A DNA stretch of 64,000 nucleotides from Prorocentrum cordatum (lineage: Eukaryota; Sar; Dinophyceae; Prorocentrales; Prorocentraceae). Positions 36,101 through 44,244 of this stretch are shown one piece after another (positions within the stretch are counted from its first letter, which is position 1; every line of letters starts with the position of its first letter). The notes beneath the pieces are model-generated. The model ran no database searches. It was not told the DNA's origin and was given only the letters and a program-made list of their open reading frames with translations. The DNA lies in assembly GCA_963575745.1 (NCBI GenBank), contig CAUYUJ010022527.1, positions 58,341 through 122,340 of the forward strand, read 5' to 3'. Made by a program: the position numbers and the translations under genes.

Positions 36101-39100
36101 ACATACAGGAAACAAGTATGTCAGTGCGAGCCCTTCAAAGGTCACATGCGCAGGTGTCCGATGGACCGCCCCTCCAGGAGCCCTCATCACGGTGAGACCC
36201 CGTGGAATTGGTCTCATGGAGATGACGCTGGCAACGTCCATGATCCTAATAAGGAGGTCCCTGGAGGAGGAAAGCGCATCACCGAAGCCGATCGTGTCCC
36301 TATGACCGAAGAGGTGGCCAACATCGTCAGGGAAAATTGGGTACAGCTTCCCAATGACCATCGCCTCAAGGAATGGAACCGCCGATTCCATAAAGAGGCG
36401 GGGTCACCCGCAGAATCCAGCAAAGAAGCGGGGTCACCCGCAGACGCAGCGCCAGCCGCTGGATCCGCGGAAGACGATTGGATAGCTGTTGCATCTGCTG
36501 CTGAGTCCGCCGCCGGCACTGACCACACCGAACTGAATGAAGAATGGGCGGCGGAAGACGGCTCAGAGAATCCATTCCCTGATGGAAGCGCCTGCTGGTA
36601 CTACAGCTCTTCGGCGCAGAAGTGGTTGTGCACGAGGGTAATCTACCGCCATGAGAATGGCAAGTACAAGCTGGCCATAAAAGGTACTGCCGACATCGAC
36701 CAGATGAGGCAGGTCATCCATGATCATGGCCAGCCAGAAGGCCCTCCTAGAGACCCTCCTGGTCCACAACCGGGCAAGGGCAGCAGACCACCTCCAAGAC
36801 CTAAAGCCGACTCCTCGTCTTCACCGACTCCTGCGAAAAGGCACCCGTCCAAGAGCCCCGAAGGAACACAGGGGCGGGCGAAGGCCAGAGGGATCGCCAA
36901 GACGGACGACCTTGAGCTGGAAGATCCTCCCGGTCTGTCCGTGACGGAGAGGAGGAAGGCTTTTGCTGGACCATCGACCCCGATGCCACCGGCGACCCAA
37001 GGCGATGTCAAGGACGAAGTTCGCGACAAGCCTAAGGCAGCTTTCCGAGGTGACTGGACTCCAACTCTGCATCAGCCGCGCCTTGCACCACGACCAGGTT
37101 CGGCACGAATGAAAGCACAGCCGAAGCCCGAAGCTGGGATGAGGTCGGTGCGGGCGGAAGCGGCCGCCAAGGCTAAGGAGGACAAGGGCTCTGCGGGGCC
37201 ACCCGCTAAAGCGGCGCCAGCCGTAGCAGCGGGGACACCCGCAGAAGGCACTCTCTCAAGGGAAGAACGCTTCAGAGTCCTCAAAGAATTTGGCGACCAA
37301 CAGAAACTAACCGATGATGCAGCTGCTGACGAAGGTCACCCGAACCCTGGCGCGGAGTCATCCGCAGGAGCTGCCTCGTCAGCCGCAGGTTCTGCAGGGC
37401 CACCCATTAAAGCGGCGCCAGCTGCATTAGCGGGGCCACCCGTTAAAGCGCCGCCGGCTGCATTAGCGGGGCCACCCGCACAAGGGCAGCCAATAATGTC
37501 TGTTCTAAGGAACATCCCTTTGGGAGCCATCGAATACTGGCAAGGCATTGAAGGCAAAGGCCCGAAGCGCACCATAAACCCACGAGTCACTCCAGACGAC
37601 ACGGACCGATACGATGTCATTAATTGTCCTGTTCGTCGTAACTTCGAGTGCCGCAACGACTGGGAACGTGAACAACAAACCGTGGGAAATATGTTGCGAG
37701 ACAGGCCGCCACTACGCGTTGCGCAGCATAAAGCAGAGCTCCTGAAGGTCATGGAGAGGTTCGGCATGGATCCGACTTTGCCGCGTGAAGGGCAGATGAC
37801 CAAGGTGTCAATATGGTTTTCTACAGCCCTACGCCACAGTCCATATTGGAAGGACGGATTCAGCCGACACTTCGAAAAGATCAGCACTTTCGATCCATAC
37901 GATGGCTGGGTTGTCGTTGACGATCTGCTAACAAACTGGACTGAAAATGATCAGTGGAAAGGCTATCGTGAAATGCACGAGGTGCTGATCAAGGGCAAGC
38001 CCCACACGTCATACGTGTATTGGGTGCTGCTAAACTGCTGTGAGATGATTGACCATCACGGCATGCAGAAGGGCAGGCTCCAGATGAAGTGCGTTGATGA
38101 CAGCATGCTGCTGCCTCCCAGGTTTCGACCAAAGGCACGCAGGCCACAGTACTTCATCAGAGCCACGAACGGCCACAGCAGTCCAGGCATCCACTGTCCC
38201 GAGTCGCTGTACAAGCCGATCACAACATGGATGAAAGAACCAGACGACCCAGTATATTTCATCCACGGGACACAGTGGGAGTATGTCAAGGACATTCTTG
38301 CTAGTGGCCTTTCATGCCTCGCACAGGACAACCCTACGAGGAAGGGGGGGCGCCAATTTGTGCATGGCTGCCCCTACCTCCCGGGCGACCCGAGGATTCA
38401 ATCGGGCATCCGTCCTGACTCGGAGGTGCTCATATTCTGCAGCATCAACAAGATGCTGTCCAGTGGCTTCTCCCTATGGAGATCAGCAAATGACATAGTC
38501 ATGACACGAGGCCACGACGGACGTATACCGCCCGATCATATCCTCCAGATTGTGAGCATTGCGAAATATCGGGTCGGCGAAGCCTGGAGCAATCCGCTGG
38601 CTTATGACAAGTCGCGGAGGCGGGGCCAACCCGCGGACAGGATTCGCACCGATGACTACCTGCCACTTAAAATGTGTGACAGAACTCTGGGTGTAATGGA
38701 AGATCACGCCATGTACCTAAAGGGCTGGACTAAGACGGACGGTCGTCCATTCAATTTGGTCATGACCGAGCAAGATGTTGCTCCACGACCGTACGACACA
38801 CAGACAGTCCTCATGATGAATGCCCAGGAGGACGAGGTCATGCCTGAAGCGGGGCCACCCGCAGGTGCGGGGACACCCGCGGTAGACACCTCGGACGGTT
38901 CATGGCAACAAGTGGTCACACCAGTAGCAACGGTAGCATCTCCTTGGAGGCCGGACCAGCAGTCATGGGTCCAGGCCCTCAACAGCCATTTGACATCAGC
39001 CGACGTCTCTGGACTAACCGATCAGCTATACCGTGCTGACCCGTGGGCGGTGCATACAGGTATCCAAGACGCACAGCAGAGGAACCTGCGCCCTCCTGCG

Positions 39101-42100
39101 GAGCCACCAGGCATCCTAGGACCACAACCACAACGCCCTCCGCAGCAAGCTGGAGGTGCGAGGTTTGTCCCTATGGGCGGATCAGATGGTGGCTCGCCGT
39201 TTCGGACTCCGCCGTCTGAAACGAGCGAGAACAGCTTGTGGCAAAGACTCCAGGCGATTCGCGGGAATCCGGCGCTCGCAGCAGCACTCCAGGCAACCAC
39301 TCCCTTTGGCACTCCGAGGGGTAGTGAAGGAGGAGTGGCTGCGGGGACACCCGCCGAGCGAACGCCTGCGGAGTCACTCGCACATGCGGGGCCACCCGCT
39401 GACGGACAGCAAGGTTCAGACTACGAACGTCGGGCAGCCAACTTGAGAGCACAGGCTACCTTTCTGCAGCAACAAGCTGATAGAGTGCCCAGCCTGTTGC
39501 GGAACCGCAACATAGATGTTACGAATCATGGCGACTTTCGGCCTCTCTGGAGCTGGACTTCTGAAGATGCTCCAAATGCTGATCCCACGAATCCATATCG
39601 ACAGGTGTTTATTCCAGGAATAGCATCACACCCAATATATGGATGGGACAATCATGGACCAGCAGAGGCACAGGCCATGGACGCGCCGATGTACCCGGAG
39701 TACTACGCGCAGATGAATAACACTCCTATGATTGCGGGGCCACCTGCGAACGAATACACTCGGAATCTTGCCAATGAGATGTTTCGTTTGCAGTTTACAC
39801 GAGCGGTCGATGCGCAGTCTATGCCGCACTACGCCTACATGCCCACGCCGACGGACCCCGAGACCGTAGTTCAGCCAGCTGGTCTCGCGGTGCCATCCGC
39901 TATGGGCAGCATGCCAGACTACATCCGCGACGTGCACGACACGCAGCAAGCGATACTGGCATCTAGGCAGCAGGCTCGGGACAACGCCAGGCTGCGCCAA
40001 CAACGCGCGATCCAGAGAAGGATCGAGCGTGAAAACCAAGCGGGGACACCCGCAGACGCGGGGCCACCCGCTGAACGGACAGATAGACGGCCGCCACCGA
40101 CGCCATATCGGGAGGGCGAAACCACTTTCGAGCGCCAAGCTCGGACTCGCCCAGACGTGCCTGCTCCAGTCATTTCAGACTACAACTTCACACAGTGCCC
40201 AATCTGTATGGACACCTACGAGATGGGCACCACAGTGTGGAGACTGGCGTGTGGGCATTTCTTCCACGATATATGCTGGGATCGTGTTGCACAGCAGCAC
40301 GTCCGCAATCAGCGGCCAGGTGCGCCAAACGAGGCCCCCTGCGCTGTATGTCGTGGGCCGGGCATAATTACAGCACATTTCCCATATGCTGGACAGCGCG
40401 ACGCTGAGTCGGAACAGGCGCGCCAGCAGGAAAGGTACGTGGCAGATGCCCGGGAAATGCGTCGGCTACGGGAAGCAGTGGAGGCACTAGAGGCTCGAGC
40501 CGCGCACTCGGCGGAGCCATCCGCACGTGCCCCAGCTGCGCAGGAATCCCCCTGGCCAGCGCCAGAGCAAGGCATCCAGATGCCAATCCTGCCTACGCTT
40601 CGAGCACAGGAGCCCCCAGCAGCGGGGCCACCCGCCGAAGCGGCTCCCGCCGCCAAAGCGGGGCCACCCGCAAATGGACCTCCGAATCCAGGATTCCCGA
40701 GGGCAATGGAGGCCAACATCAGGCGGAGTGGCAGGAGTGGAGGCGGCACGCGCAGGCCGACTGGATCATCCAGGACCTCACGCGTGGCAAGCCCGGTCAG
40801 CGCTAGAAGCCGGGCAAGCGCTGAGAGCGCGGAGGCAGCCCAGTTCCACACCACATTCATGATCGATACAAAAGGGCTGACCTATGCACGTGACAACACG
40901 GACACGCTGCCGCCAGGAGGTGAATGGATGTCCACACTCTCTGCGAATTATTGGGTTCTTGAACAGGAACCAATTACCGTAGAGGAGCGCCGCCAATATG
41001 AGCAGATGTGGTGCACCGAGTTAACCATGAGCCAATGGGTGCTTGAACAACGCCTGTTGAAAGGCACACTCGGTTCACAGATTACGTACCACACCGATGA
41101 CCATGGTACGATGGCTCTGGCAGCGCGGAATGGGACATTCTTTCCCGACGAAGACGGACTGCCGTGCATCTCGTTCATGCTAGACATTGGCTCCAACGTG
41201 AACATCATTGGAGCCAATACGGCGCGAACCTTCCAGGAGGCTATGGCCAGGTACAATCATAGACCTGCCATATGCACCCTGAGCAAGACCCTCTACATTA
41301 ACGGTGTCGGTGAGGGTGCTGCGATATGTCGGAAAATGGGCAACTTCAAGATCGGGGTGCAATACGCCAATGAGGCAAGCCCCCGTATCGAGGAGTATGC
41401 CTCCAACATCGCAGAAGGCTCGGGTGCCAACCTCCCGGCCATCTGGGGCCTTGGTGCCATGGAAGCACGTGACACGATCATCGTGCTGAAGCCAGGCTAC
41501 CAGAAGGTTATCTTCCCCAGCGGAGATTATACTCTGAAGCTGGGGAGGGGCGCCAAGGTCCTGAGGGCGAAGAAAACCCCCTCAGGACATCTAGCCATTC
41601 CCTGCGGTTTGTATGACGGGGCTAAAAGCCAGACGGTCACGAACACCTTCACGATCCGCAGCAGTCGGGATGGCTACACCGAGACGGAGAACGAAGAGGA
41701 CCCCGTCAGTGCGGGGCCACCCGCCGGTGTAGGTGCGGGGCCACCCGCCGGAGTAAGTGCGGGGCCACCCGCCGAGACCACAGCGGGGCAACCCGCGACG
41801 GGACAGTCCATGACCGTCACGACTGATACGTACATTGTCGAGCCGTATCTCGACAAGCAGCTCCTGGAAGACACGACCCGTTTGATCGTGGACAGGACGC
41901 TGAACAGCTGGTGGGAGGGCCAACAGTGTCCCGAAGGGACCTGGCCACATATGAAGGATGCCCTGAAGTCCAAGATATTTTGGGCAGTCCAGGAGGCGGT
42001 GAATAAATGGACGCCTGAGAACCAAGCGGGGCCACCCGCGACACCGCCACCACCACCAAGCTACACGGGCGGAGGTTCGTCGGACTCTGCGGGGCCAACC

Positions 42101-42205
42101 CGCGTGGAGATCGTGAGCGTAGCCGCACCAGCGACTCCTGCGGAGCCATCCGCTAACAGCATGCCCCCGAGTCAGACGGCAACGTGGTCACACGACCGCC
42201 GCTGA
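32969..42205 (+). CDS. Giant Gag polyprotein: Gag, CCHC, Tpt1/KptA, RING, protease
   Basis: About 3,080 codons (numbering from a TTG at 32963; first ATG 32969, inside the LTR). Two hydrophobic segments lie near the N-terminus (about 54-67 and 171-193). A Gag-like helical core follows (about 205-390), then a CCHC knuckle (C629, C632, H637, C642). At about 1600-1865 is a domain resembling RNA 2'-phosphotransferase Tpt1/KptA: LRH (R1624, H1625), IRATNGHS (R1733), HGT (1768-1770), WRSAND (R1840). A RING-H2 finger spans 2412-2463 (C-x2-C, CxH, HxxC, C-x2-C). A retropepsin-like site is at D2741 (LDIGSN) with a downstream WGLGAME segment. Pro/Ala/Gly linkers between domains contain about 39 copies of a short hairpin repeat. 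It ends at UGA 42203-42205 in a readthrough-type context. The true start could be an internal Met. Confidence 0.9.
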   Translation: MPILSFTPDPMLRLALLLMRYEPKPGIWQRLKRNTYLSLPACFRLGSGAGYTLVWLALALIPVIHGTTWWTTTTVEYHVAPALRGAEPVRDRASGATRELETLSPTSLRYFTPDFHQMPIGNSIENVVTLRGYPQRGHLHPVPVRRLTATTPEPDKPQPKPITEAEMHMHWIKITIFGILWVIMGCAVGYMRQGMDDTRTTGPSWDPAGTTPFREYVREVHAWLNVTSGNMTPPQQAAALQRGLQGLARRIAMQVPSQIINYGVTVNGQPTDAVTYILYLLSTKFENLEDERQLNSGTALIDFRVERGERIDSVLARFEMARDEANSVGFVIPNFQILTLILFRALGVGASRAQHLLEPFNHQMPRTQADYDRLLTRMRNYGHVAERSPGNIAGIFTGHHSHAGVYAATAGSPAGPGEPNPWADPADMPNEATALLGQTGQASAEAAEANAWSNYSPGAAYTASPPSGTTLWGQAESSAQGSQPPSPFESGTDTDTSSDDEHNGIVSAGNDYPADDTHLSEQQRAEAAFMAYRKSKRRWRRFMKKPVRKVRRAVRRHFKRFGKGRGKGGRRRRMHGRGITAFLTSLTDMAFEEVLIGGKGRGHRRTSGKGKGRRGNPRDASGNTMKCHTCGSTEHLRDQCPKGKGKGSVHLAQNSFMDDIDYIDYEFYVNPEAAPAAGSSTYYVMARYAEATVALEDYAVTLFDEFHGWDEVDEVAYNAWFGLPAGPPAGDEVSEAETVPATEEELTAVLAPQVIGMPLLPNPSWAGSEAGDADDEMRGHPAYSDSEEAEEDYKDMLQEQVSEAIRLLSAPAHQQITMNELLSHPGVARLRPYLDSDMSASQMLTALQALAGTPAEETPDATAGPPAWSMDVFMQGCDQMDINDLTMEQLNDIGYFRSPYQNVFMVQDSSEDSEDMRYAKKDRRPSPPRDSEHDDQRPMARGSASAGPARRRSRSAPRRPTHDESGYPYSTEHSVGVSAQHVPDWYIKWYPGYSMDTLRHWYSKEYCTKRDETGAIIRTKGGKTKTPEAWDKRAKKQEIINDRKTYRKQVCQCEPFKGHMRRCPMDRPSRSPHHGETPWNWSHGDDAGNVHDPNKEVPGGGKRITEADRVPMTEEVANIVRENWVQLPNDHRLKEWNRRFHKEAGSPAESSKEAGSPADAAPAAGSAEDDWIAVASAAESAAGTDHTELNEEWAAEDGSENPFPDGSACWYYSSSAQKWLCTRVIYRHENGKYKLAIKGTADIDQMRQVIHDHGQPEGPPRDPPGPQPGKGSRPPPRPKADSSSSPTPAKRHPSKSPEGTQGRAKARGIAKTDDLELEDPPGLSVTERRKAFAGPSTPMPPATQGDVKDEVRDKPKAAFRGDWTPTLHQPRLAPRPGSARMKAQPKPEAGMRSVRAEAAAKAKEDKGSAGPPAKAAPAVAAGTPAEGTLSREERFRVLKEFGDQQKLTDDAAADEGHPNPGAESSAGAASSAAGSAGPPIKAAPAALAGPPVKAPPAALAGPPAQGQPIMSVLRNIPLGAIEYWQGIEGKGPKRTINPRVTPDDTDRYDVINCPVRRNFECRNDWEREQQTVGNMLRDRPPLRVAQHKAELLKVMERFGMDPTLPREGQMTKVSIWFSTALRHSPYWKDGFSRHFEKISTFDPYDGWVVVDDLLTNWTENDQWKGYREMHEVLIKGKPHTSYVYWVLLNCCEMIDHHGMQKGRLQMKCVDDSMLLPPRFRPKARRPQYFIRATNGHSSPGIHCPESLYKPITTWMKEPDDPVYFIHGTQWEYVKDILASGLSCLAQDNPTRKGGRQFVHGCPYLPGDPRIQSGIRPDSEVLIFCSINKMLSSGFSLWRSANDIVMTRGHDGRIPPDHILQIVSIAKYRVGEAWSNPLAYDKSRRRGQPADRIRTDDYLPLKMCDRTLGVMEDHAMYLKGWTKTDGRPFNLVMTEQDVAPRPYDTQTVLMMNAQEDEVMPEAGPPAGAGTPAVDTSDGSWQQVVTPVATVASPWRPDQQSWVQALNSHLTSADVSGLTDQLYRADPWAVHTGIQDAQQRNLRPPAEPPGILGPQPQRPPQQAGGARFVPMGGSDGGSPFRTPPSETSENSLWQRLQAIRGNPALAAALQATTPFGTPRGSEGGVAAGTPAERTPAESLAHAGPPADGQQGSDYERRAANLRAQATFLQQQADRVPSLLRNRNIDVTNHGDFRPLWSWTSEDAPNADPTNPYRQVFIPGIASHPIYGWDNHGPAEAQAMDAPMYPEYYAQMNNTPMIAGPPANEYTRNLANEMFRLQFTRAVDAQSMPHYAYMPTPTDPETVVQPAGLAVPSAMGSMPDYIRDVHDTQQAILASRQQARDNARLRQQRAIQRRIERENQAGTPADAGPPAERTDRRPPPTPYREGETTFERQARTRPDVPAPVISDYNFTQCPICMDTYEMGTTVWRLACGHFFHDICWDRVAQQHVRNQRPGAPNEAPCAVCRGPGIITAHFPYAGQRDAESEQARQQERYVADAREMRRLREAVEALEARAAHSAEPSARAPAAQESPWPAPEQGIQMPILPTLRAQEPPAAGPPAEAAPAAKAGPPANGPPNPGFPRAMEANIRRSGRSGGGTRRPTGSSRTSRVASPVSARSRASAESAEAAQFHTTFMIDTKGLTYARDNTDTLPPGGEWMSTLSANYWVLEQEPITVEERRQYEQMWCTELTMSQWVLEQRLLKGTLGSQITYHTDDHGTMALAARNGTFFPDEDGLPCISFMLDIGSNVNIIGANTARTFQEAMARYNHRPAICTLSKTLYINGVGEGAAICRKMGNFKIGVQYANEASPRIEEYASNIAEGSGANLPAIWGLGAMEARDTIIVLKPGYQKVIFPSGDYTLKLGRGAKVLRAKKTPSGHLAIPCGLYDGAKSQTVTNTFTIRSSRDGYTETENEEDPVSAGPPAGVGAGPPAGVSAGPPAETTAGQPATGQSMTVTTDTYIVEPYLDKQLLEDTTRLIVDRTLNSWWEGQQCPEGTWPHMKDALKSKIFWAVQEAVNKWTPENQAGPPATPPPPPSYTGGGSSDSAGPTRVEIVSVAAPATPAEPSANSMPPSQTATWSHDRR
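33103..33117 (+). promoter_or_regulatory. Primer-binding site, initiator tRNA-Met type
   Basis: TGGTAGCGGAGCTGG begins directly after the 5' LTR. Its first half is complementary to the CCA-ending 3' terminus expected for eukaryotic initiator tRNA-Met (TGGTAGCAGAG-type sites), the standard primer of copia elements. If ORF1 starts at the LTR ATG, this site is also coding. Confidence 0.7.
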
Positions 42206-42237
42206 CGGGGGCAGGCGGGCGCGCCGGCGGCGCTCGC
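42203..42237 (+). promoter_or_regulatory. Putative UGA-CGG stop-readthrough signal with stem-loop
   Basis: The ORF1 stop UGA is followed by CGG. Nine nt beyond the stop, GCGGGCGC (42215-42222) pairs with GCGCTCGC (42230-42237) across a 7-nt loop, giving 8 bp with one G-U. The downstream 67 codons in the same frame are open and lead directly into ORF2. UGA-CGG (or CUA) plus a 3' stem-loop about 8 nt away is the arrangement known for type II readthrough in tobraviruses and similar RNA viruses. This is inferred from sequence only. Confidence 0.6.
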
Positions 42238-44203
42238 TTGCGAAGAGAAGCCGAATACCGGCCTCCTCGCGACATACGTTGGCCGCGCTGAGGCCCGAGA
42301 AGAAAAATATCATTCAAAATGTCTCGTCATCGAAGATATTCGCACAGCTTGCGCTGAACTCCGAACCCGTGGATATATATGCGACCGGATTACCCATAAT
42401 GAGGTAATGACTTCAACTGGAACACAGTATTTGGGAAATTTGTTGGCAGGAGACTACAATATGTTGTGGGTGGCCACACCCTCTGATTGGTACGTTCGTA
42501 CTCCAGGAAAGAGGGCGGGACCACATTATCAACGTATACAAAATCTCCTGATCAAAGCGCGTGCTCTGAGAATGCAGATTGTTATCCTGGGGCCACCCGG
42601 GTATTTCTGGAAACAGGGTCCGATCAAAGATGTTATCGAAGATTTGAAGCTAAGCATTATACGAATCAGACTCTGTCATTTCGGTATCAAGTTTGACCGA
42701 TCCAGTAAATATCCCAGTGGTTCTTATATACAAGTTGCTACATCTTGTCCTCATATACCGATAAACTTATGGAAATGTACTTGTGGATCACACAAGGAGC
42801 ATGATTTGGATTGGTATGGCCAAGATCAGCAACGTGCCGAGTTTCGGTATAAAACTTTGGCTATTATTATTGCACGCTTCCTTGATCAACTCGATAAAGC
42901 CAACATGATCAGGAATGAGCGGAGTGCGGTACACCTCAGTGTGTGTACACGCGTTGACAAAAAGGTCAGACACTACGTCCAATGTCCACAAAAGGGCCCT
43001 CAATGGGACCATGTGGTTCGTAGAGTCACGACCGACCTGGACACGAACAAGATCGTTCAAGATATCAGAATCCAGGATCAGCCAACTGGGTACAATTATG
43101 TAGCTCCATTACCTGATGGGGTTACAAACATCAGTACTCGGCTATACTGGGAGCCTCCGGCTCCAGTTCTTCATGGCAATGGTGAGTCGCGAAGGCCACG
43201 CCCAAAGCGTGTGACGATCGTCGATGACGATCGATCTCCTCCCCCTTCGATTGAGCGTTGCCAAACGCGACCCACCAACAACCTTCCTGAAATTCCGCCA
43301 TTTCCTGACTTTACAGCGGATTCCTCCGCAGCGGATCTCTCCGCGGAAACTGCGTTGCCCACTGATGCCAGGATAAAACAGAAAGAAAAGCAGAAAGCTG
43401 ACAAAGAAGCCGGCATCAAACCGAAGAAAGTCCCGAAGAAAGTGGAAGACGGTAACGACGACTGTGGAGAGGACCTCAAAGGGCTTGACTGCTCCACATA
43501 TTTCAACGACGTTCCTCTTGACGACTCGGACTCGGACAGCGAATCAGAGGACATCTTCATGATGTTACCGGCGGGGCAACCCGCTGACTCACATGCTGAT
43601 GTCTTCTCGATAGTCCAGTCATTATGCTACGGCAGAAACAATCAAGTGGACATGCTTGAATTATGTGGGGGCAAGGGTGGTATATCCATATTAGCCTTCA
43701 AGAGGGGACTCTCGTCAGGCGGGAACCTTGACAAGATATCTATGGTTGACCTTGGAAACTCGGAAGTACAAAGAGCAGTCCTCCACTACCTCAAGACTTG
43801 CTTTGTCAAGATCACGATTCTGCAGCCAAGCTGCAGAACTACTGGACTTCCCTCCTATTTCAACGCACAGGTCAATCATGATACGTGGCTTAAACACCAC
43901 AAAGAGGACCTGCCTCACATCACGTTCTGTGGAACAGTCGCTCTATTACAAGACGACCTAAGACGTTTCTTTCTCAGGGAACAACCAATGGGCACGTGGG
44001 TGGATGAGATCCAGCCATGGAAGGAACTGGCACAACGCAAGGTCACTTGCCAAACGATTATTGATCAGTGCACGACTGGTCTCAAAGATTCATTTGGACA
44101 ATACATCCGCAAGCCAACACAGATGATGGCAAACAAAGAAGAGTTGTTGGCACCTTTCAGAGGCAAGCGTTGTCCAGGTAATCATGTGCACGCCAATGCT
44201 TGA
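42206..44203 (+). CDS. ORF2: methyltransferase-like segments (readthrough extension)
   Basis: 665 codons in the ORF1 frame, from the leaky UGA to UGA 44201-44203; the first ATG is 42407. Segment A (about 42330-42870) runs from CLVIEDIRTACAELRTRGY through LWVATPSDWY and VILGPPGYFW to a CTCGSHKEH motif. It resembles the methyltransferase-like modules often seen beside copia genes in dinoflagellates, with a degenerate catalytic loop. An acidic/basic linker follows. Segment B (about 43600-44160) has MLELCGGKGGISILAFKRG, a good match to the SAM-binding motif I, then MVDLGN and LQPSCRTTG where cytosine methyltransferases carry the PPCQ-type loop. Activity is doubtful because neither segment has an intact PPC. 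Starting the protein at 42206 keeps segment A whole; starting at 42407 truncates it. Confidence 0.65.
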   Translation, partial: RGQAGAPAALACEEKPNTGLLATYVGRAEAREEKYHSKCLVIEDIRTACAELRTRGYICDRITHNEVMTSTGTQYLGNLLAGDYNMLWVATPSDWYVRTPGKRAGPHYQRIQNLLIKARALRMQIVILGPPGYFWKQGPIKDVIEDLKLSIIRIRLCHFGIKFDRSSKYPSGSYIQVATSCPHIPINLWKCTCGSHKEHDLDWYGQDQQRAEFRYKTLAIIIARFLDQLDKANMIRNERSAVHLSVCTRVDKKVRHYVQCPQKGPQWDHVVRRVTTDLDTNKIVQDIRIQDQPTGYNYVAPLPDGVTNISTRLYWEPPAPVLHGNGESRRPRPKRVTIVDDDRSPPPSIERCQTRPTNNLPEIPPFPDFTADSSAADLSAETALPTDARIKQKEKQKADKEAGIKPKKVPKKVEDGNDDCGEDLKGLDCSTYFNDVPLDDSDSDSESEDIFMMLPAGQPADSHADVFSIVQSLCYGRNNQVDMLELCGGKGGISILAFKRGLSSGGNLDKISMVDLGNSEVQRAVLHYLKTCFVKITILQPSCRTTGLPSYFNAQVNHDTWLKHHKEDLPHITFCGTVALLQDDLRRFFLREQPMGTWVDEIQPWKELAQRKVTCQTIIDQCTTGLKDSFGQYIRKPTQMMANKEELLAPFRGKRCPGNHVHANA

Positions 44204-44244
44204 ATAAAGAACTAGCAAGGGCGGCACAGTATACCTACAGAATG
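44178..44244 (+). other. ORF2-ORF3 junction
   Basis: ORF2 ends at TGA 44201-44203. The ORF3 frame is one base back and is open from TAA 44179-44181 onwards, so the frames overlap by about 22 nt. No slippery heptamer is visible in the overlap. The first ORF3 ATG is 44242, 39 nt after the ORF2 stop. GT at 44178 (CAG/GTAATC) and AG at 44214-44215 could bound a 38-nt intron whose removal would join the two frames without a stop. Confidence 0.4.

Noticed and set aside
37193-37479. AGPPA peptide as a protein-level tandem repeat
   Set aside because: The same DNA is read in other frames elsewhere in the element and paired bases covary, so the repeat is better explained at the RNA/DNA level.
44182-44203. 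Minus-one ribosomal frameshift site between ORF2 and ORF3
   Set aside because: No slippery heptamer exists in the short overlap. The relative frames would suit a -1 shift, but there is no sequence support.
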